Of a stretch of DNA of 23,116 nucleotides, positions 1 through 9,000 are shown in pieces. The stretch's first letter is position 1, and every line of letters starts with the position of its first letter. The DNA is from Mnemiopsis leidyi (taxonomy: Eukaryota > Ctenophora > Tentaculata > Lobata > Bolinopsidae). A program made the position numbers and the translations under genes. The stretch covers positions 1 through 23,116 of the forward strand of contig JH154460.1 of assembly GCA_000226015.1 (NCBI GenBank). The letters run 5' to 3'. A model generated the notes under the pieces. That model was not told where the DNA came from and made no database searches. It saw only the letters and a list, made by a program, of their open reading frames with translations.

Positions 1-66
1 ACTCCTCCTCCTCCTCCTCCTCCTCCTCATCCTCCTTCTCCTCCTCATCCTCATCCTCATCCTCCA
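1..66 (+). repeat. CCT/CAT trinucleotide repeat, in frame with exon 1
   Basis: The window opens in a triplet repeat (ACT, eight CCT, then CCT/CAT/TCT mixtures) that stays in the ANKAR frame. It encodes a Pro-rich tract with His alternation (PHPHPHPP) just before the first recognisable ankyrin-like sequence. There is no stop between base 1 and the ankyrin region, so it is probably translated, but an upstream intron boundary hidden outside the window cannot be excluded. The array may continue upstream. Confidence 0.6.
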
Positions 67-3000
67 CTAAAGTACAACCTCCCCGGTAGTGACGAGAGAC
101 ATGCGGAGCACCTTAAGCAAGCTTACGGGTTCGACGTAGCCGAACTGCAGGAGAAGATCGTGTACCCGGTAGGAGTGGAGGACATGGACTACCAGGGTTG
201 GAGCACCTTCCACCATGCTGCAGCTGCTAACGATATAGAGGTCTGTACTCATGCCTTCTTCCTGGTTTCGATTGTTTAACAATTAAATCTGAAGAATTGA
301 TAATTTTATAGCATGATCTTTAAAAAAAAGTATTTTTTGATAGTGAGCTGAATCTAGTATCTGATGGTAGCTCTACCTCTGATTCTGCCTCCAGATCTTA
401 GAGGACGTGATAAACCAAGAGGGATTCACCCACCTCGAGTCGAAAACGGACATGAGCGACGGACACCATCTGACTCCACTACTTTGCGCTGTGAAAGGGA
501 ACGCTGTGGACACCTTTAACATCCTCATCTCGAACGGTGCTGACATTTCCGCTACGGATTTGAATGGACATGGTGTTGCGGAACTGGCTGTCATGTTTGG
601 TAGCATTGACGTTTTCGAGCATCTCTTAGTGAACAGGTTTTTGAGCATGTCTTAGTGAACAGGTTTTTGAGCATCTCCTAGTGAACAGGTTTTTGAGCAT
701 CTCTTAGTGAACAGTGAACAGGTTTTTGAGCATCTCTTATAGTGAACAGGTTTTTGAGCATCTCTTAGTGAACAGGTTTTTGAGCATCTCCTAATGAACA
801 GGTTTTGAGCATCTAGCTTAGTGAACAGGTTTTGAGCATCTAGCTTAGTGAACAGGTTTTGAGCATCTCGTACTGAACAGGTTTTTGAGCATCTCTTAGT
901 GAACAGGTTTTTGAGTATCTCTTAGTGAACAGGTTTTGAGTATCTCTTAGTGAACAGGTTTTTGAGCATCGCTTAGTGAACAGGTTTTTGAGTATCTCTC
1001 AGTGAACAGGTTTTGAGCCTCTTTTTGTAAAGCTAAGAATTGTATAATATTCCACTATAATTCCCGGCATACGAACTGAAGAATCTAAATGCAATACTAA
1101 AAACTATTAACTGTTATCGAATGTTTTCCAGATATGAACTGAAGAATGTTGACGTATGGCAGAGTCTGCTAACGATGCTATTTCGCCGAGAAGAAGAAGA
1201 AAATGGAACTGACTACCGACACGCGGCCCTGCAGATGGCCGAGATACTGATCAAACGAGAACCAAGATATATTCAGAGCTTCATCCAGAAAGGAGGGCTA
1301 GCTTCGATAAGGGATTTAGTGGCAGGGTGTGCTGGTAGGACACGCCTCAAGTTGGATAAAGATGCAGAGACGGAAAATAGCAAACTTGAGGTAACTGTAG
1401 TATCGGGTAGTTGTGTCAAACCCTGAGAAGGGTATATAAAGTACGCGAAAATCTCAGTTAGATGGACTTCATTTCCTCTCTAAGTTCTTCGATATTGCTA
1501 CAAGGTTTTCACTTATCCTCCATAGCTTTGTTGTATTTAAAATTTCGAGATCAGATCTAAAAATCAAGATGTTGCATCTTTTATACACTACTATAGTCGC
1601 ATCATCACATCACTCCCTTATACGATATATAAATAAGTAAATATCTACTACTGACAACAGATCAACATTCTATGTTAAGTTATCCATGAACCCCTCTTAT
1701 CCAACCTAGCTGATAAAGGCAGAAGAGAAGGAGGAGCATCCAACCCAGGTCTACTCCCGAGCACTGATGACGTTCCAGAGAATCCTGGAGAAAATGACAA
1801 ATGAGCACTGAAAAATACTCTCGTCTCATTATAAGGAAATCATAATCTCCCTCGTCATGATATTGAACAAAGGTGAGGTTCTGTTTTTCATCGTTTTGAA
1901 TTTACGGATATTCCCAGCCAGGAAAAGCTTATTGCGAATAAAGCTTTTAACCTCCTTCTGATTCCCTGCACCTATTGGCATGTAAAAATGGAAATCAAGG
2001 TGAAAACTGTGATGGTTTCCAAAACGGAGGTACAAATGAAAACATTACTTTTCAGGAGGTAATCTGGTAATGACAAGATATACCAATAAGAGTCCCAGCT
2101 AAAAATAAACACATCATTTTCCAGGAAGTAAAGACGAGATATACCAAGAAGAATCTCAGCTAGCTGGGAAGTGTCTAGAGATGATTGGAGGGTCAGGTGA
2201 CTGGGGTGTTACGTGTCTGGCTAACAGCTGTACTCTAACCAGCATCTTGAGGAGCATCTTGCTGGATACGGACTCTCTGGTACAGTTTCAGATCATCAAG
2301 ACTTCTTATAGGTCGGTGATTTTTTAAAGAGTTCGAAATTTTATTCTAATGAATCAAGAGATTGTATTACACGAACATATCTTTTTTCATCGACATGAGA
2401 GTAAAGAATTGAGCTTGTACAGAACCCTGTACCTAGCCGTTTCAGTTCCTTGTTTAACATACCGTACAGCAAGGATATTACAGCTTTAAATCATTTAATG
2501 AAATGTATATACATATATGTGCTTTTAACATCCGCGAAAAATTAACTAGTTCGGTAATTCAAACTCGTAAAACTATTGTGATCACAACCGCATTTAATGA
2601 AACATTTATTTTCATATTTCTAGTATCTCAGTGAGAACCCAGCAACACTCCTTGAAAACATATCAGCATCCGAGATAGAAGTGATGTTGAGCATCATTGA
2701 AACTGAAAAGCGGGTGAACATCAGAAAGTTCTTTATCTCACTCCTCAAGGACTTCTTCCAAAGTGGAAAGTCAAAGCATCACATGCACGGGGATGGTGTC
2801 ATTGATACCCTGCTCTCAGGTATCCACTCTGTTGCTTATAAAACGATTCTAGACTGAATTTACTATCAATGATGAGGATTAAATATTGTCATAACTTAGA
2901 TTTGGTGAAAGCATTTTGTAAAACGAAGATTATTTCACTTTCATTATGCCATAGAAACCAAAATTTCTGAATCAACACAAAGCATTCTCCTCAGGGCTAA

Positions 3001-6000
3001 GTGGTCCAGACACCGAAACAACGACTATTAGTTTAGACCTACTCTTGCTGATTGCAGGGGATGAGGCTGGGGTTCAAGCCATTTTTAAATCTGCAAACAG
3101 TTTCTCATACCTGGTGAACAGAGTTATACTCGAAACAGAAGATAGGTTGGTGAAAAGACTTTTGCACTTTTCGTATTAGTAGGCCTAAAATGTATCCCTG
3201 TGGCACCCCGTTAATGCAATGACGTACTTCATATAGATGATCTAATCTGTCGTTTGAATCATGAAAGTATTTCTCAGATTTGATAAGTGCACAAAGCTTC
3301 TCTGGAAATTGATCCAAAGCTTCAGTAACCTTCAAGACTCCGTTAAAGTCATCGAAAACATTGGTAACATAAACAAAGTCTTTACGATTTATGCAGAATA
3401 ATAGAACAATGAACCTACCGAAATGTTAAATTGAGCTTTTTCATCATTAGCATCTGTTTCTTGGACATTATCTTATGGCCCTTAATCTATCAGTTTTGAC
3501 CTGATTTTGTTAATGTTGCAAATATCAAATAACGATTCTCCACCTGCAGGAATAACGACAGTGATCAGGATGCTGGACAGCGATGACAGCGAGATTGTCT
3601 GTATAGCTTGTGAGGCTGTCAGGATTCTCCTCAGCTCCGACAAGCATGACTACAGGGCTCAGCTAGTTAGGAGAGGTGAGTAAGAATGAGTGTCTTGCAG
3701 CTTCACTGTTACACAAAGATTGTTATACATTTACAAGTTTGACGGGTAGCATTGTTTCACAGTTCAATCTTCAACGATAGAATTCATGCTTTTGTAGTCT
3801 CTTAATTTCCACAAAAAGCGATTTTGTATATTCATTTACATCAGCATATCTTAATTTAACCGTGATCACCCAAATTCATTACAAATGTACCTCAGAAGTG
3901 CACCTGAAGCTGGTAAAGCTGCTAGCTGGAAACTGCGAAGGTCACGTGTTGTACTGTGTGATGACGTCACTCGCTTCCCTCGCCCTCTCTTGGTCCTCCC
4001 TCCACCCTATCCCCGCTGTACAGGTTATCATGGAGACGAATCTTCTCAGACGATACTTTCAACTGTACAAATATACTATACTACACTATACTATACTTTC
4101 ACACTTTCTACTTTACTATACTATACTATACTACACTATACTATACTTTCACACTTTCTACTATACTGTACTACACTATACTATACTTTCACACTTTCTA
4201 CTATACTATACTATACTATATTATACTATACTATACTATACTGAACTATGCTATACTATACTGTATATTGAGCTATACTATACTATACTTTCATACTCTC
4301 TATACTTCACTACTCCGGTTACTATTATTAAGTGAAAATCGTTACTATTAGTGACTGCAGCGTCACTTATAGAATATGGGTTAAAACATAGCTATGTAGC
4401 GTTATTTTGGCCACTAGAATTAGGACTACAAATTAGTGTTGTCCGCCGCCGCCGAACGCCGCCACGCCGCGTGATTTTCGTACGCCGCCACCGCCGGTAA
4501 TTTTCCATGGCGTTAAACGGCGTGAAATCGGAAATTTAATTGCAATTGCCGATGAATTATTAAGGGCCGATAGCTCATTTGGGGGAGCACTGATCATCAT
4601 AATTATAAATCGATTATCAAGTACATTAAAGATCGTTCTAATTAATTGCCAGAATTTCGATTTGACGAATATATATGGTATCGCAAATGAAGTACAGGGC
4701 ACAAAAATTTAGAATAACTCGGAACTCTCCACGCCGGCGTACGCCACCGCCGCTGCGTATTTTGGGAAAACGCCGCCGAGTTTCTTAAAATACGGCGGCG
4801 TACAACACTGCTACAAATACTAAGAGCGTTACTTTAAACTTCTGACATCGCTATAAAACAGAAGTTTTTTAAATCCTAGTTGGTTGACTGTAAATCAGAA
4901 AATTCACCCCAAATTTGACCAAGCTGCTCTAAAAAAACTGCATTCCAGAACTGTCCTATAAACACCTACATTTGTTTCCAGAACTGCATTCTACAACACG
5001 ACTGTCTAGAGAAGCTGGTACAGGTCGCCCACACTAGCAAGTTTAACAGTGCCGGTCTGCAGAGTGCTGCTTTCCTGCTCATCGCAGCTACTTTGCTGGG
5101 TTTGTAGGTTTTAAGTTTTATAGGGCAAATCATGAGAACCTCTTATTGGTAGCGCAAATTTATAGCTTTCAAATTGACTGATAGTGTGATACATAAAATT
5201 GTGCTTCATCATTTTAGGCTATTATCATCTCCTACCATAAACATTTCATATTTCCTTACATCGTGCATAAATTAACCAACAGGTAATGTCCCCAGGAAAC
5301 CCCGTTAGTGAAAAACGTCTATCTGAGCTCGACATTGACCTTGAGGAGGAACTTTTGAAGCAGAACAAGCACAGCGAACAATCAAGTATTTCACATTTGT
5401 CCTTTTTCTTGAAACTATAACTATATGGGACTTTGAGCTAAGATACTTTCACTATTGGTACTGTTTTCATTAACTATTTTACATTAGGTTGAACAGGATT
5501 CATTTCAAAACTTAATCTTTCGAACGATTGAATATCAGTAATATTGGCGTGCTTAAGTGAAACAATTTGAGATTGACCAGCGTTCATGTTGACGGACTGC
5601 CCGTTAGATGATGGTGGATTTTAACTGGTCAGAGATTCAGAGGGGAGGGTAATGGCCAAAATTTGGCAGATTCGGTTGAATCCTTGGCGGGCAAAGTCTG
5701 AGTGAGAATTCTCAACTACTTATCTCAATTATTTTCGGCTAATTATCTTTAAGCCATTTACTATTATAAGCTGGGCCGATTTATTTAGATAAATTCTTAT
5801 TCTTTCGTGTAATATTTTAGATGGGCAGGTATAACTTTGTATGTTGACAAATGAAACAAAAAGTTTGTTTTGGCACTAGGAAATGAAAATGTTACGAAAA
5901 TATGAGTGCACTCTTTTTTAATTTTTTTTGGATTTTTTCATCGATAGGATCGATGTTTTTTTAGTTTTTTTAATTCTTTTCGGTTTTGTGTAATCATAAC

Positions 6001-9000
6001 AATTAATAAGATAATAAGTATTCTTTCTTCTCTTCTTTTCTTAAAGGTTCTTTGGTCTTCTAAGGTGGTTGTTCAGAGGTGCGCAGTTGTTCAGCGTCTC
6101 CTAAGTTGAGCTCATCACTTGATATCTTCATTGGAGTTATTTTCAGAGTCGATCTTTAGCTGCCCAGATTTCAGAAAGTGACCGTAACTTTATGCCAAAG
6201 TGATTTCTTGTGAGGTTTATCTGGTTTTGAGCAAAGACGGCTTGGTTCTAGTGGAACTGGATCGGCGTAGTTTCTTTTCTTTTTTCAGGTTAGCGCTTAC
6301 TCGCATTGCTTGAGCAAGCACTACTCGCTTTCTTAGGTCCAGTCCTCCACGATCTCTGGGATCTCTTGATCGCTTCTGAGAAAAAAGGGAATTAATAAGA
6401 TTCATCGCATCATTGAAAATTTCAACTAAGAACGAATTAATGTCAAGTTTTCAAAAAAATGTCTGTTGAATAATCTCGAAATGTAGTTCAAAAATTCCAG
6501 AATCGTATTCTAAACTAACCCTAGAGCTCAGTGGTTGCACAACCAAATTCTGTACTTTAGCTTTACGTTTTACACCAGCATCAATCTGTACTCTAGCTTT
6601 AATAGGTTTAACATCCGCATCATCAATTTTAGCTGGAGACTCGGGTACGATCTGCGTTACAGGTACGGTTTCCAGGCTCCGCTCGGAACCAGATGTAAAT
6701 GCGGTTTTATTAACCGAGTCTTCTGATCTTCTTCCGCTCGGAGTCAGAGGTGGAGTCCGGGAAGAAATCCGACTTGGTGTGCGAGTTGGAGTGTTTGCCG
6801 AGATTTCATTACTGGTCCGAGTCCGGTTCTCCGATATCCGGCCAATTATCTGTCCAAGCTTATAAGATGGAGGAGAGACAGGTGAAAATGCGACTCGTTT
6901 CTGGTAGGGACTCCGTCGACAACAGTAACACAAAGAGATTTTACGAGGGTACTCTGTAGATCTTGTTTGTTCGGAGTCTGGAACTCCAACAGAACTCGAC
7001 GAGTTGATCTGGGGATAAAGATTTATTGATTCGTGAATGTTTAGTATGTTATTTAGAAGCAACCATAGAACTCAACATAAAATTTTCAATCTTCAAGACT
7101 CTCTATGAATTATTAAGACAGATAAACTGATCAAATGGACAAATTACATTTCCAAAACCAACCTCAGACTTCTCCGAGATTCCTGCTTGTTTGGTTGACT
7201 TGCAACTTTGTCTTGCTTCCTCCAGATCAACACCCTCAGGTTTAGCAGCTAGAACATCCTCGGACAACAAAACTTTCCCTTCAATAATTTCGGTAAAAGA
7301 AATAGCGGAGGAGAGTTTGCCGGATTTCTGAAGGCTGAATATCCAGGAGTGAAGCCGCATCAAGTTCTGGATGTCTGATCTTGGTTTTGTGTTTGGTTGA
7401 GGTTCCGGATTGCGGTGAAATGATTTGTAGTCCACTCGATGTTCGCGATATCGAACGTAAGCATCGGTTTTGTTCTTCCAGTTTTTCAGCTTTCCTGGCT
7501 GAAAAAAGTAACCATGAGGCTATTGATTAAAGTATGTGGAACATATCAGCAGCCAATCTAATTGTGAGCAATAATTGCTTACAAAGCAGTTAACTAATGT
7601 ATAATAATAAAAGTCTTAAAATAAGCGGAACTAAGAAGTAAACTAAAGAATTTAAAGAATCTTTCTTAAAGAATTTAATTTTATTAAATCTATCGTGAAC
7701 TGAAATATGATTTCCGAAATTTTTCTTACCCGAACACCGCTGCTATCAGTTTCAGACTGATCTGATTCTTCAACATTTTCGAAATCTTCCTTGACTTGGA
7801 AAACTTCCTTGTGAGCTTGATAAGCGGTGAAACAATCAGTGCTCCTAGTCTGAGGAGTTTTCTTGCTGTACTTTTTGATTAGCTGTTCGTCAATGACGAA
7901 CGTTGGATAGAAAACTCGAGAATGCGAAGGTCGCTGGAATGGAGTCTTGAGAATGGATCTTTGTCCACGATCAAGAATTGAGTTTGAAAATGCCATAGTG
8001 GTTGAGTTCAACGTAAGAGATGATAACAAAACGAAACTGGCAGCATGCACCCTGTGCTCGTAAACTTTGTAGGAAAGTGTCGTCATGGTAACCTAGTGCG
8101 CCCACGTGCGCGCTGGCTTACATCTATTCCGCGCGTTAAAAGGAATTCGATTTCATACGAAACAGCTCACAAGTTGGAAAATGCAAGTGCTAGGATGCAT
8201 CGCTTAGCGAATAGCGATAGAGAATTAGAGATTCTTGTATCTGTATTCATACTACACTAAAGAGTAAAGTTACTCTGTCAGCGATACTATTTGAGTTGAT
8301 ACTTGGTAAATCATCGTGAACTTCAACAATTTATCTTTCAGAACAGAACGCGATCAAAGCTACCAGTATGTTCCGCTATCATGCTCTATTGATGGACAAC
8401 GATAACTATTCCTTCAGATGCCGCTTTGCCAGCGACACCAGCTTTTCGTTATTCAATGTTAGTTCAAAATAATCGATAGCTTGGATATTTTATGATTGTT
8501 TCAATTTTAAGTAACAATTTTAATCGTGATTATTAACATCCACACTTATAGTTATACATAGTTATATTTACTTTTAGATTGTGATTCATTTTTGTTTCAA
8601 TTAAAACTGAGTTCAACGAATTTACTGGATACAAAGGCTCACATAAACATTGGGCTTTAAAAAGTCTCATTTTAGATAATCCTCGGAAAATTGTCAAGTA
8701 AAGACAAAAATTCTGACGTAAGGAAACTGTTGGCAAATCCCGATATCGACGCCCACATTTGCATGTAAGTTTTTCGGACAATTTGCAGTTACTCTTTTTA
8801 CATAGCGATTGCATGAAGTTTACCATATTACGTTAATAATTTTGCATCAATCTCAAAAGCAAATTATCACTATCAAAAAGACAAATAGTTATAGAACATA
8901 AATCCAAATCCTTGATAGAGCTACGTTGAGTAAACTTAAGTCATGTGCTGAGGAGATCGTGGAACATGGGTTGGACTCTCTGATCAAGTCTCTCTCTGAG

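Noticed and set aside
611..1022. CRISPR-like array
   Set aside because: There are no spacers: the units are directly tandem, in an animal intron, and derive from the adjacent exon junction.
1710..1749. Short version of ANKAR exon 4 ending at CAG|GTCTAC, avoiding the TGA
   Set aside because: It exits in phase 0, and exon 5 in that phase hits TAG after about 12 codons; the reading also loses the armadillo-like continuation.
3862..4335. Tyr/Thr/Leu-rich ORF over the CTATA repeat
   Set aside because: It is an artefact of the pentamer microsatellite; the true exon ends at 4023.
8676..8698. 22-nt microexon ending at GTCAA|GTAAAG
   Set aside because: Extending to the stronger donor GCAT|GTAAGT after 8764 gives an open 89-nt exon with exactly the phases needed on both sides.
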